DNA of 53,629 nt from Pseudomonadota bacterium (GTDB lineage Bacteria; Pseudomonadota; Gammaproteobacteria; Xanthomonadales; SZUA-38): contig JBCCCR010000039.1 in assembly GCA_039033415.1 (NCBI GenBank), forward strand, positions 1 to 53,629. Direction: 5' to 3'. Below are positions 1-10,448 of the stretch, piece by piece. The notes under the pieces are model-generated. The model searched no databases. It was not told the origin of the DNA and was given only the letters and a program-made list of their open reading frames with translations. Made by a program: the position numbers and the translations under genes. Numbering within the stretch: the first letter of the stretch is position 1; every line of letters starts with the position of its first letter.

Positions 1-205
1 CGCCGGCCAGGGTGGTTCCCTGGCCAAGGCTCGCAACGCCGCTCCAGGCCTTGTGGGACGCGCCCGAAGGGAGCCCCCTTGGGCAACCATAACCGCGTTG
101 CACCGCTTGCCAAGGGCTACGGCCATTGCCGGCGCGATGCGCCTTGTTCTTGGCGCCCAACGGGGCTCTGAAACGCAACGAACTTGCCAAACAGGACACT
201 GGCCG
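1..205. other. Structured GC-rich noncoding stretch at window edge
   Basis: No coding region is convincing here. A perfect 8-bp inverted repeat (GGCCAGGG at 5-12, CCCTGGCC at 18-25, 5-nt loop) is followed by a second hairpin-like segment around 61-84 (GCCCGAAGGG against CCCTTGGGC) and by GGCGC/GCGCC repeats around 129-141. It lies downstream of the minus-strand purA group. It could be a terminator region, a dispersed palindromic repeat or part of an RNA; there is no clear T-run after the first stem. What lies to its left is outside the window. Confidence 0.3.
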
Positions 206-475
206 TCAGGATCGGCGAATACGAACCACTTTCATGATTTCGATTTCCATGCCCGCGACCGTCTCGGTTGCCGGGTAGTAGGTCAGGTTGACCCGCGCCC
301 CCGCCAGGTTTTTATATTTTTTGCGGCGACGGTATTTGAATGGTGTCAGTTCACCCTCGAGCATCACGGTATTGAGATACCACTCGCCGTCTTCGCGCTG
401 AACATGGCTATCGACCTTGCGCAGCTCCGAGTGCACGAGGCCGGGGTGTTTCTTCAGCAGCCGTTCGGGATCCAT
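206..475 (-). CDS. Conserved-looking hypothetical protein, 89 aa
   Basis: A small soluble protein that I do not recognise. It is basic, with a KYRRRKKYKN patch near residues 48-57, and has no signal peptide or membrane segment. It starts 43 nt after the purA stop on the same strand, so it is probably cotranscribed with purA. In enterobacteria nsrR and rnr follow purA; neither is seen here. Reading frame, start ATG and operon position support a real gene; no function can be given. Confidence 0.6.
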   Translation of the reverse strand: MDPERLLKKHPGLVHSELRKVDSHVQREDGEWYLNTVMLEGELTPFKYRRRKKYKNLAGARVNLTYYPATETVAGMEIEIMKVVRIRRS

Positions 476-518
476 CGACTCAAGGTAGCGTCATGCTCCG
501 GAGGAGAGCTTGCGAACG

Positions 519-2013
<1,495 letters not shown>

Positions 2014-2227
2014 GCAAACTCCCCATGTATTTCTCGCGAAGACGGCAACAGTGGCTGGATAAGATCAGAGTGAGTTCCAGCGCGGCCACCGCCCGGGCGA
2101 CGCGCAAGAGCGGCGGCGCGTCCGCCGGTCGCCGTTAGGTTTGAGCGGCGAAACCGCCCCGGTTGTGACACCTTCGACCACAGGCCCGACCGCTAAGCCG
2201 GCTGAGCCCAAAGCCGTCGAGGGGACG

Positions 2228-3094
2228 CTAGTCGACGTCTACCTGTTGGCCGAAGTAGTCGAAAAATTCCGAAGTAGAGTCCAGCATCATGACGTCACCG
2301 CCATTGCCGAAGGTTTGCCGGTAGGCCTGCAGGGAGCGGTAGAACGAATAGAACTCGCGATCTCTTTCGTAGGCCTGCGCGTAGAGGTTTGCAGCCTGCG
2401 CATCTCCCTCACCGCGAATCCGCTCGGCGTCGCGTTGCGATTCAGCCAGCAGGACGGTGCGTTCTCGGTCAGCACCAGCAGCAATTTTTTCAGCCTCCTC
2501 GTTGCCTTCCGAACGCAGCTCGTTGGCCACCTCTTTTCGCTCAGCCCGCATCCGGCTGAATACCGAGCTGCTGACCTGATCCGGAAGATCGATTCGCTTG
2601 ACGCGGACGTCAACAATTTCGATACCCAGCGAACTGGCGACGCCGCTGGCGCGAACCACCAGCGACTGCATAATCTCTTCGCGTTCGGTTGAGATCACTT
2701 CCTGCAGCGTGCGCTTCGCAAACTCGGCCCGCAGTCCGTCAGCGATGATCTGGCTGAGGCGCTGACGCGCTCGAACCAGGTCTCCGCCTCCGGTGGCAGT
2801 GTAGAAATCGCGAACGTCGGAGATGCGCCATTTGACGAAGGAGTCGACGATCACGTCCTTTTTCTCGGAGGTGATGAAACGCTCCGGCTGCGCATCCAGC
2901 GTGAGAATCCGACGGTCGAATTTGCGCACGTTGTTCACGATGGGCAGCTGCCAGTGCAGGCCCGGCTCAAAATCGGTTCGAACGACCTCACCCAGGCGGA
3001 ACTTGGCGGCGTATTCCACCTCGGAAACGGTGAACGCCGACAGGTAAAGCAGGATGGCGACCAGTGCGCCGACAATAATTCCTAATCCTTTCAT
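2228..3094 (-). CDS. hflC: HflC, SPFH/prohibitin-family FtsH modulator
   Basis: Membrane-anchored SPFH protein that with HflK forms the large periplasmic cage around FtsH and modulates its proteolysis. A single N-terminal membrane segment (about residues 5-25) is followed by the SPFH/band-7 domain, beginning near FTVSEVEYAAKFRLGEVV, and an Ala/Glu/Arg-rich coiled-coil helix (about 180-250) with the usual AERKEVANELRSEG-type sequence. At 288 aa it is close to the family length. It starts 2 nt after the hflK stop, so the two are translated from one message. Confidence 0.96.
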   Translation of the reverse strand: MKGLGIIVGALVAILLYLSAFTVSEVEYAAKFRLGEVVRTDFEPGLHWQLPIVNNVRKFDRRILTLDAQPERFITSEKKDVIVDSFVKWRISDVRDFYTATGGGDLVRARQRLSQIIADGLRAEFAKRTLQEVISTEREEIMQSLVVRASGVASSLGIEIVDVRVKRIDLPDQVSSSVFSRMRAERKEVANELRSEGNEEAEKIAAGADRERTVLLAESQRDAERIRGEGDAQAANLYAQAYERDREFYSFYRSLQAYRQTFGNGGDVMMLDSTSEFFDYFGQQVDVD

Positions 3095-3096
3095 GA

Positions 3097-4230
3097 TCAG
3101 CTCCCATCCCGGCCGCGACGCGGCGTTTGTCTCGGGTCGAAGGTGTCGTTGTTCGCACCCGAGTCCGACCGGAAGTCAGAATTGTTGCTGCGCTGCAGTG
3201 CTGGCGTCGTGTTCCGAATGATTTCGTCCAGCGGCAGATACATCACGTTGTTGCCTTCTTTGACGTCGACAATGACTTTGGACGTGCTCCCAAGGACGTT
3301 TTCCATCGTCTCGAGGTACAGACGCTGGCGGGTGACCTCCGGCGCCAGCTGATACTCGTCGAGCAGCAGGCTGAAGCGCTGGGCTTCACCTTCAGCCCGA
3401 GAGGTGACCGCCGACTTGTAGGCTTCCGCCTCCTGGATCAGGCGAGCCGCTCGGCCGCGCGCTTCCGGCACTACCGAGTTGGCGTAGGCCTGGGCTTCAT
3501 TCTGAGACTTCTCTTTGTCCTCGCGAGCCTTGATGGCATCGTCGAAGGCGTCTTTAACTTCCTGGGGCGGTCGAACCTCCTCCAGGTTGACCGCGGTGAT
3601 CTCAACGCCGGTTTCGTAGCGATCCATGATGGACTGCTGGATTTCGCGAATCTGAAACGCGATCTCAGCCCGGCCCTCGAGCAGGACAAAGTCCATAATG
3701 TTGTCGCCGACCACCTGACGCATCGCCGATTCAGCGGCCTGCCCCATGGTGGCCTCGGGATCCTGCACGTTGAACAGGAAGGCCTCAGCGTCTTTCACCC
3801 GGAACTGGGTCGCCATACGCATGTCCACGATGTTTTCGTCCAGCGTGAGCATGTAGCCTTCCGCAACGTCGGAGCGAATCTGCTCGACGTTGACGCGATA
3901 AACCCGATCGATGGGTCTCGGCAGCGTGAAGTTCAGGCCGGGCTGCATCGTTTTGACGTGCTGGCCGAAGCGCAGCACAACCCCGCGCTCCGGTTCGTCG
4001 ATGGTGTAGACCGAGTCGACCAGCAGCCAGACAACAATGGCTGCGATCGCCAGGAAAAACAGGCCAGCATTGCCGCCGCCGCTGCTTGATCCGCGTCGAC
4101 CACCGCCGCCAAAAATGCCGCTGATCCGGTTCTGCAGATTGCGAAAAACCTCATCCAGATCGGGCGGCTGATCGCCACCGCCACCAGACTTCCAGGGGTC
4201 TTTTCCGTTGCCGGGTTCGTTCCAGGCCAT
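3097..4230 (-). CDS. hflK: HflK, SPFH/prohibitin-family FtsH modulator
   Basis: Partner of HflC. The protein begins with MAWNEPGNGKDPW, the hallmark HflK N-terminus, then a Gly/Asp-rich cytoplasmic segment (15-54). A membrane helix (about 55-72), the SPFH domain (from YTIDEPERGVVLRFG) and a long coiled-coil region follow. The C-terminal tail is hydrophilic (NNDTFDPRQTPRRGRDGS). Length 377 aa, slightly shorter than the 419-aa E. coli protein. Located between hflX and hflC as in most gammaproteobacteria. Confidence 0.96.
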   Translation of the reverse strand: MAWNEPGNGKDPWKSGGGGDQPPDLDEVFRNLQNRISGIFGGGGRRGSSSGGGNAGLFFLAIAAIVVWLLVDSVYTIDEPERGVVLRFGQHVKTMQPGLNFTLPRPIDRVYRVNVEQIRSDVAEGYMLTLDENIVDMRMATQFRVKDAEAFLFNVQDPEATMGQAAESAMRQVVGDNIMDFVLLEGRAEIAFQIREIQQSIMDRYETGVEITAVNLEEVRPPQEVKDAFDDAIKAREDKEKSQNEAQAYANSVVPEARGRAARLIQEAEAYKSAVTSRAEGEAQRFSLLLDEYQLAPEVTRQRLYLETMENVLGSTSKVIVDVKEGNNVMYLPLDEIIRNTTPALQRSNNSDFRSDSGANNDTFDPRQTPRRGRDGS

Positions 4231-4273
4231 GCGTAATTCCTATAGTGACGGGGTGGGCGGCGAGCCCACCATT

Positions 4274-5668
4274 TTAAAGTTCTCTCCCGGCAGCAGCAAC
4301 ATCACCGGTAGGTTCCTGCCCCGCGTTGACGGCTGAATCCGGGCATTGACCGGGCGGGAAATGGTCCGGCCACTCCCGCTCCAGCGCTTCGTACTCTCGA
4401 CCGGCGATGGCACAGCATAGCTGCCAGCCGCCCTGATCTGTGGACTGCTCCTGGGTGACGCAACCCATGCTGAACAGTCTCGCGCGCAGCTTGCCCTCCG
4501 AAGGCTCGAGCGTCAGCTCGCGCTCCACCAAGCGTCCCGCCAGCTGTTCGCGGATCGCCACGAGCAGCAGGTCGAGCCCGGCGCCGGTATTAGCTGAAAG
4601 CCACACGCGCTCGCCGTCCGTCCGCTGCTGACGTTCGGGCGGCCGGCCCAGCAGGTCAATCTTATTGTTGACCACCAGCTGAGGCACGTCGCCCGCGCCG
4701 ATTTCTTCCAGGACCGCCGCAACCGATTCCACTCGCTCGTCGCGGTTGGGGTCAGCGGCATCCACCACATGGAGCAGAAGATCAGCGTCCCGGGTCTCCT
4801 CGAGCGTCGACTTGAAGGCCGCCACGAGCTCATGGGGCAGGTGACGAATAAAGCCCACCGTATCCGCCAAAACCACATCCGACCCGCCCGAAACGGTTCC
4901 GTTTGGACCTTCCACCGCCGAGTAGTTCAGTCGGCGCAGTGTTGGGTCGAGCGTCGCAAACAGCTGATCAGCCGCGTAGACCCCGCCGTCGGTGAGCCGA
5001 TTGAACAGCGTCGACTTCCCCGCGTTCGTATAGCCCACCAGCGACACCAATGGCACTGAGCTACGCGCTCTGGACCGACGGCTCTGCCGCCGCTGCCGGG
5101 TCAGGCGCTCAAGCCGCTTGTTCAGCGTCTTTACTCGCGCCCCAAGCAGTCGACGGTCGGTTTCGAGCTGGGTCTCACCTGGACCACGCAGTCCGATACC
5201 GCCTTTCTGCCGCTCGAGGTGCGTCCAACCTCTCACCAGCCGAGTGGACAGGTGTTTGAGCTGCGCCAGCTCCACCTGCAGCTTGCCCTCGTGCGAGCGT
5301 GCCCGCTGCGCAAAGATATCCAAGATCAGCGTGTTCCTATCGTGAACACGCCGGCACGTGATTTTTTCCAGATTCCGTTCCTGGATCGGGCTGAGCTTGT
5401 GATTGACCAAAATCGTATCGATCTTAAGCTCTTTCGCCGCCTCGGCGATCTCCTGAACCTTGCCCTTACCGACGAGCGTCGCCGCGTCCGGCGCGCCGCG
5501 CGGCGCTTCGATTTCCGCGCACACCTCCAGGCCAGCGGAAGTCGCCAGCTCTCGAAACTCATCGAGATCTTCCTGGCTATCGCGCGCCTGGAAGCGCGGG
5601 TGCAGAAGCAGCACGCGGTCGCCACCAGCAGTCGGCTGGCCAGCGTCGTTGGGCAAAAATTCGATCAA
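4274..5668 (-). CDS. hflX: HflX, ribosome-associated GTPase
   Basis: GTPase of the OBG-HflX family that binds the 50S subunit and splits stalled 70S ribosomes, notably after heat stress. Residues 1-170 form the HflX N-domain and end in the family signature GGIGLRGPGETQLETDRR (156-173). A basic coiled region (175-202) precedes the G domain with G1 GYTNAGKST (212-220), G3 DTVGF and G4 NKID. The translated start is TTG at 5666-5668; an in-frame TAA lies ten codons upstream and no ATG lies between, so TTG is the likely start although the ribosome site is weak. Follows hfq by 150 nt. Confidence 0.95.
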   Translation of the reverse strand: MIEFLPNDAGQPTAGGDRVLLLHPRFQARDSQEDLDEFRELATSAGLEVCAEIEAPRGAPDAATLVGKGKVQEIAEAAKELKIDTILVNHKLSPIQERNLEKITCRRVHDRNTLILDIFAQRARSHEGKLQVELAQLKHLSTRLVRGWTHLERQKGGIGLRGPGETQLETDRRLLGARVKTLNKRLERLTRQRRQSRRSRARSSVPLVSLVGYTNAGKSTLFNRLTDGGVYAADQLFATLDPTLRRLNYSAVEGPNGTVSGGSDVVLADTVGFIRHLPHELVAAFKSTLEETRDADLLLHVVDAADPNRDERVESVAAVLEEIGAGDVPQLVVNNKIDLLGRPPERQQRTDGERVWLSANTGAGLDLLLVAIREQLAGRLVERELTLEPSEGKLRARLFSMGCVTQEQSTDQGGWQLCCAIAGREYEALEREWPDHFPPGQCPDSAVNAGQEPTGDVAAAGREL

Positions 5669-5818
5669 CGGTCGGATGTGTCGATTGGTACTAACTTATT
5701 AAAGATGTGGGGCGCCTTCGGTCGCAAGGCAAGCGCAGTGTTTCGGCGGCGCAGAGCGGCCAGCGGTGGTCAGAGACAGACCTCGTTGTTTGCGCCCGTG
5801 AGGGCGCGTCGAGCCAAG

Positions 5819-6046
5819 TTACTGGTCTTCGTCGGTAATTTTGACGTTTCGCGACGGGACCACGGTCGAAATCGCGTGCTTGTAGATCATCTGACTGACA
5901 GCATTTTTTAGTACCACCACAAACTGATCGAATGAATCGATCTGACCCTGCAACTTGATGCCGTTGACCAGATAAATGGACACCGGCACGCGCTCTCTCC
6001 GGAGCGCGTTAAGAAACGGCTCCTGCAGTGAATGGCCTTTGGACAT
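5819..6046 (-). CDS. hfq: Hfq, RNA chaperone
   Basis: Hexameric Sm-like RNA chaperone that pairs small RNAs with mRNAs. The 75-aa protein contains the Sm core: Gln8, the Sm1 region with [15 protein letters not shown], and the Sm2 motif YKHAISTV near residue 55-62 (proximal-face KHA). The acidic C-terminal tail is very short (KITDEDQ), unlike the long tail of E. coli Hfq. A strong ribosome site AAGGAGCG lies 5 nt before the ATG (6049-6058 region). A candidate small RNA in this same window (15667-15793) could be a client, which is inference. Confidence 0.97.
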   Translation of the reverse strand: MSKGHSLQEPFLNALRRERVPVSIYLVNGIKLQGQIDSFDQFVVVLKNAVSQMIYKHAISTVVPSRNVKITDEDQ

Positions 6047-6232
6047 CGGGGCGCTCCTTGTTTTTTCTTAGTATCGGGGCTTCAGAAGGGGCATTCCCTG
6101 CGGATCCTTCCTGCCGCACCTAACCTGCCTCACGTAAAACCGCGTTAGCCTATACCTGCGGGCTGACGCTAGGGGTTACAACCTTCGCCGGCCGAAAGCC
6201 GAACGCAGGTGGGCAGATCCCAATCCAAAACT

Positions 6233-7183
6233 CTAGCACACGGGAGTGTGTAGGAAGCGTGCAATCTGGCTTCTCGCCGCGGATTTCCAACTTTTTTCCG
6301 TAGGATCCAGCCAGCTGACGTCGTCTAGATGGCGAAGCCAGGTGAGCTGTCGTTTGGCGAGCTGCCGAGTCGCCGCACAGGCTCGGGCCTCAAGGTCGTC
6401 CAGCGACCCGTGTCCAGCCAGGTGGGAGATGGCGTGACGATAACCAACGGCCCGCATCGCCGGGGTTTCTGCGGTCAGCCGCGGGTCGCTCATGAGCGCC
6501 TTGACCTCGTCCAGAAACCCTAGCCGCAGCATGGCCGCAAAGCGGTTGTTGATCTGCCCGTGCAGGACCCGCCGCTCGCGTGGCGACACGGCCAGCCTTA
6601 GGAAATTACCCGAAAATCCTCCCGATTTTCCCGCCTGCAGCGTCGACAGCGGCTCGCCCGTGATTCGAAACACCTCCAACGCCCGCTGAATTCTTTGCGG
6701 ATCGTGACGATGGATGCGGGCAGCCGCGGCGGGATCCACGCGCGCCAGCTCGTCGTGTAGCGCCGGCCAACCCTTGCGTTCCGCCTCTCGCTCGAGGGCC
6801 GCCCTCACCTCAGGATCCGCATCCGGCAGCATCGCCAACCCGTCGATCAAGGCGCGAAAATAGAGCATCGTCCCGCCTACCAGCACCGGCGTGTGGCCAC
6901 GAGCGGTGATTTCGCCAATCTGGCTGGCGGCGTCAGCGGCAAACTCGGCGGCGCTGTAGGTCTCCCAAGGTTCCCTGATGTCGAGCAGGCGATGGGGTGC
7001 GCGGGCCAGGGTGGCCGGATCAGGTTTGGCCGTGCCGATGTCCATGCGGCGGTACACCTGAGCCGAATCGACGCTCACCAGCTCGAATCCACCTCGTTCG
7101 TAGAGGTCGATCGCGAGCGCCGTCTTGCCCGCTCCCGTGGGGCCCATGACGCAAATGACGGGCGGCCGTGCGGCCCCTGACAA
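6233..7183 (-). CDS. miaA: tRNA dimethylallyltransferase MiaA
   Basis: Transfers a dimethylallyl group to the N6 of A37 in tRNAs that read codons starting with U. Length 316 aa, standard for the family. P-loop GPTGAGKTALA (residues 14-24), DSAQVYR (about 39-45) and GTAKPD segments bind the phosphate donor and tRNA. VGGTMLYFRAL and the C-terminal AVGYRHAI and RQLAKRQLTWLR motifs are all present. Located between mutL and hfq, separated from mutL by 2 nt, an order conserved in gammaproteobacteria (mutL-miaA-hfq). Confidence 0.97.
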   Translation of the reverse strand: MSGAARPPVICVMGPTGAGKTALAIDLYERGGFELVSVDSAQVYRRMDIGTAKPDPATLARAPHRLLDIREPWETYSAAEFAADAASQIGEITARGHTPVLVGGTMLYFRALIDGLAMLPDADPEVRAALEREAERKGWPALHDELARVDPAAAARIHRHDPQRIQRALEVFRITGEPLSTLQAGKSGGFSGNFLRLAVSPRERRVLHGQINNRFAAMLRLGFLDEVKALMSDPRLTAETPAMRAVGYRHAISHLAGHGSLDDLEARACAATRQLAKRQLTWLRHLDDVSWLDPTEKSWKSAARSQIARFLHTPVC

Positions 7184-7185
7184 GA

Positions 7186-8970
7186 CTAGCGTCCCCGCAA
7201 AAACAGTCGGTCGAGCGATTTCATGTCAAGCTGAGTCCAGGTGGGCCGGCCGTGATTACACTGGCCGCTGCGCTCGGTTCGCTCCATGTCGCGGAGCAAC
7301 GCGTTCATTTCGCTGATTTCCAACCGTCGGTTGGCCCGGACAGAGCCGTGACAGGCCATGGTGGAAAGGACCTCGTTGCGGGCCTCGCGCAGCCGGTTCG
7401 AGTGCCCCACGCCAGCGAGGTCGGACAGCACATCCCGGATCAACGCCTCCGGATCGGCCTTGATCAGGATTGACGGCACCTGCCGAATCTTGATTTCTTC
7501 CGGCCCGGTCCGATCCACCTCAAACCCGAGTTCGCTGAACACCTCGGGCCTCGTTGCCGCGAGCTCCGCCTCCGGTTCGCTGACCCGCAGCGTCAGCGGC
7601 ACCAGCAGCGGCTGGCTGCGCACGGCGTTGTCGTCCGCCGAGGTCTTCAGCCGCTCGTAGGTGATGCGCTCATGGGCAGCGTGCATGTCCACAAGCACCA
7701 ACCCGGCGCTGTTCTGCGCCAGAATGTATACCCCGTGGAGCTGCGCCAGCGCATACCCCAACGGCGGCGCCTCGGCAGGATCAGCCGCGGCCGGCGCCAG
7801 CTCCATCGCCACCTTCGCTGACCCCGCTGCGCCCGATCGATAGAGGCCAGACCAGTCGGCCGCCGGCTCGCGGACGCTCAGGGGTGCGCGCAGCTGCGAG
7901 GGCGGCGCCAGCGACATTGTTGAGGTCGAGCCACCGGCATAAGCAGGTGCCGGCGGACCGTCATCCTGACCTGGCCGGAGTGATCCGAGGACGCCGTGCA
8001 GTGACTGAAAGATAAAGCTGTGGACCAGCCCCGAATCGCGGAACCGAACTTCGTGTTTCGCTGGATGCACGTTCACGTCCACCCGCTGCGGATCGAGCGT
8101 AAGCTCGAGCACAAAGACCGGGTGGCGACCGTGATAGAGCACGTCGGCATAGGCCTGTCTCACGGCGTGCGCGACCAGCCGATCCTTGACCATGCGGCCG
8201 TTGACAAAAAAGTGCTGCGCGTCCCCCTGGGATCGGGAAAAGGTCGGCAGCCCGACCCGGCCGCTCAGACGCAGCCCGGCACCCTCCTGCTCGACCGCTA
8301 CCGACTGCTCGACAAAACCCTGTCCGAGAGCAGCGGCCAGTCGCCGCAGCGAGCGCGCCTCGTTGTCCGCAGGCGGATAGTGCCGGACCGCTTTGCCGTT
8401 GTGAGAGAGTCGAAAATCGACGTGAGGGCGGACGAGCGCCAGGCGCCGAACGAGATCGTCAATGTGCCGGAATTCCGTATTCTCGGTCTTCAGAAATTTT
8501 CGTCGCGCCGGCGTGTTGTAGAAGAGGTCATTCACCTCGACGGTTGTGCCGATGGGATGCGCAGCGGGTTCGCTGGCCACAACCTCTCCGCCGTCGATGC
8601 GCAGCGCCCAGGCTGACGGTTGATCGGCGGCCCGCGAAACCAGCGACATCCGTGACACCGACGCGATGCTAGGCATCGCCTCACCCCGAAAGCCGAGGCT
8701 CGCGACCTGCTCCAGATCATCGAGCGACTGAATCTTGCTGGTCGCGTGTCGCGTCAGAGCGAGCTCGAGCTCCTCCCGAGCGATCCCGCCACCGTTGTCG
8801 GTGAGCTTGATTCGGCGGCTGCCGCCCCGCTCAATCGCGATGTCGATGCGGTCGCCGCCGGCGTCAAGGCTGTTCTCGGCCAGCTCCTTGACCACGGAGG
8901 CCGGGCGCTCGATCACCTCGCCGGCGGCGATTTGGTTGATCAGCTGAGAGGGGAGCTGGCGAATGCCCAT
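7186..8970 (-). CDS. mutL: DNA mismatch repair protein MutL (endonuclease-type)
   Basis: Couples MutS mismatch recognition to strand incision and excision. N-terminal GHKL ATPase residues 1-330 show ELAENSLDAG, DNGGGI and GFRGEA. A variable linker (about 331-400) rich in Pro/Ala/Gly leads to the C-terminal dimer/endonuclease domain. That domain carries DMHAAHERITYE (428-439), a variant of the nuclease motif DQHA-x2-E-x4-E with Gln replaced by Met, plus ACHGSVRA (539-546) and CNHGRPT (571-577). E. coli MutL lacks this nuclease motif; here it looks largely intact, so the protein may nick DNA itself. 594 aa. Confidence 0.96.
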   Translation of the reverse strand: MGIRQLPSQLINQIAAGEVIERPASVVKELAENSLDAGGDRIDIAIERGGSRRIKLTDNGGGIAREELELALTRHATSKIQSLDDLEQVASLGFRGEAMPSIASVSRMSLVSRAADQPSAWALRIDGGEVVASEPAAHPIGTTVEVNDLFYNTPARRKFLKTENTEFRHIDDLVRRLALVRPHVDFRLSHNGKAVRHYPPADNEARSLRRLAAALGQGFVEQSVAVEQEGAGLRLSGRVGLPTFSRSQGDAQHFFVNGRMVKDRLVAHAVRQAYADVLYHGRHPVFVLELTLDPQRVDVNVHPAKHEVRFRDSGLVHSFIFQSLHGVLGSLRPGQDDGPPAPAYAGGSTSTMSLAPPSQLRAPLSVREPAADWSGLYRSGAAGSAKVAMELAPAAADPAEAPPLGYALAQLHGVYILAQNSAGLVLVDMHAAHERITYERLKTSADDNAVRSQPLLVPLTLRVSEPEAELAATRPEVFSELGFEVDRTGPEEIKIRQVPSILIKADPEALIRDVLSDLAGVGHSNRLREARNEVLSTMACHGSVRANRRLEISEMNALLRDMERTERSGQCNHGRPTWTQLDMKSLDRLFLRGR

Positions 8971-9052
8971 CCCCCATTGTCCTACAGGGGGGTGGCCGTT
9001 GCCAAAAAATAGCTGTCAGCGCGGGAGGCTGGGCGCCAGCACCCAACCGGAA

Positions 9053-10384
9053 TCATCCAGCTGGGATCACCAGCACGGTGCCGACCTTGAGCATATCGCC
9101 GTTGATGGAATTGGCCGAACGCAAGCGACGCAGGCTCACCCGATGTCGTTCGGCGATGCCGCTGAGCGTTTCGCCGCTGGCCACGATGTGCGACCGCTCG
9201 GCCGGGTTATTGGCCAGCCAGGTGTCCGGTGGTGGATTGCCATAAAAGTAGTTTTCAATGCCCGCGGCAATGGCGGCAGCAATTTTTCGCTGCCAGTGCG
9301 CGGTGCGCAGGCGCCGCTCTTCCTCGGGGTTGCTGATGTAACCGGTCTCGACCAAGACCGATGGAATATCGGGTGCGGTTAGCACCGCAAATGGCGCACT
9401 TTCCACGTAGTCTTTGTGAACCGGACCGATACCGCCGAGGGCGTCTAGAATCCGGTCGCCAATCGACTTGCTGACGCCCATGCTGGCGCCCTGTGACAGA
9501 TCGAGCAGCACCGCAGCCAGGGTTTCATCCTTGTCACCGAGGTTTACCCCGCCCACGAGGTCGGACTGATTGGCACGGTTGGCGAGAAACTTGGCCGCCT
9601 CACTACTCGCGCGCCGCCGCGACAGCACAAACACACCGGTTCCCTTCACCTTGCGGTTCTTGAACGCGTCGGCGTGGATCGAGATAAACAGGTCAGCTCG
9701 CGCGGCGCGCGCTTTGGCCGGGCGCTCCAGGTGGGGAATGTAGTAGTCGCCGGTCCGCACGAGCATGCCGCTGAAGCCCGGCTGGGCGTCCAGCTCCTTT
9801 TTCAGGGCTTTGGAGATCGCCAGCACCACGTCTTTTTCGTAGGTGCCGTTGAGGCCGATGGCGCCTGGATCTTCCCCGCCGTGGCCTGCATCGATGGCCA
9901 CGATGATGTCGCGGTTGGCTCGTCGATCCATCTGTTTCACGGGTTTAACCGGCGCCGCGGGCGCAGCCGCTTTACCGGCCGGAAACAGGTCCACCACCAG
10001 CCGGTGCCCGTACTGTGCAGCCGGCGGCAGGAGAAAGCTCTGCACCTTGGCGCCGGCCTGGAGATCAAGCACCACCCGCAGGCTGCCGTTGTCCCGGCGG
10101 CCTGTGCGAACCCGTCTCACAAAATCGCTGTCAGCCGGGGCCGGTGAAAAGCCGTTGGCCGCTTTGGCGTCACTCAGATCCAGCACAACCCGGTCGGGCG
10201 AGTCCAGCGTAAAAAGTCGATAGTCCACTGCGCCCGAAAGGTCGAGCACGGCCCGGGTTTTGTCCGGGCTGGTCCACACCCGAAAATCCACCAGCTCTGT
10301 GGCGCCGGCGCCACCACAGGCGGCGAGCACCAGCAGTGCAGCAAGCACCCGGTAGCGACAATAATTCGAGACGAAACCCAACAT
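9053..10384 (-). CDS. N-acetylmuramoyl-L-alanine amidase (AmiB/AmiC type, LysM)
   Basis: Periplasmic zinc amidase that cleaves septal peptidoglycan during cell separation. The N-terminal export signal contains LVLAACGG, so it could be processed as a lipoprotein at Cys23 or at the later AGA site. An AMIN domain follows (about 30-130), then amidase_3 (about 160-390) with IVAIDAGHGGEDPGA, ISIHADAF and the late VETGYISNPEE. A C-terminal LysM peptidoglycan-binding domain (about 400-443) contains GETLSGIAERHRVS. The AMIN-amidase_3-LysM order matches E. coli AmiB. It lies between tsaE and mutL as amiB does in E. coli. Confidence 0.93.
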   Translation of the reverse strand: MLGFVSNYCRYRVLAALLVLAACGGAGATELVDFRVWTSPDKTRAVLDLSGAVDYRLFTLDSPDRVVLDLSDAKAANGFSPAPADSDFVRRVRTGRRDNGSLRVVLDLQAGAKVQSFLLPPAAQYGHRLVVDLFPAGKAAAPAAPVKPVKQMDRRANRDIIVAIDAGHGGEDPGAIGLNGTYEKDVVLAISKALKKELDAQPGFSGMLVRTGDYYIPHLERPAKARAARADLFISIHADAFKNRKVKGTGVFVLSRRRASSEAAKFLANRANQSDLVGGVNLGDKDETLAAVLLDLSQGASMGVSKSIGDRILDALGGIGPVHKDYVESAPFAVLTAPDIPSVLVETGYISNPEEERRLRTAHWQRKIAAAIAAGIENYFYGNPPPDTWLANNPAERSHIVASGETLSGIAERHRVSLRRLRSANSINGDMLKVGTVLVIPAG

Positions 10385-10426
10385 AACGCCCAGGATTTAC
10401 CGGATTGAGCGGTGTTTTTCAACTAT

Positions 10427-10448
10427 TTTATCGCTTAAACGCGATAAA
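10427..10448. repeat. 8-bp AT-rich inverted repeat after tsaE
   Basis: TTTATCGC at 10427-10434 and GCGATAAA at 10441-10448 form a perfect inverted repeat with a 6-nt loop. It begins directly after the tsaE stop codon and lies about 40 nt before the amidase start. No T-run follows the stem on the minus strand, so it is not a standard terminator; it may be an mRNA-stabilising hairpin or a binding site. Confidence 0.4.
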
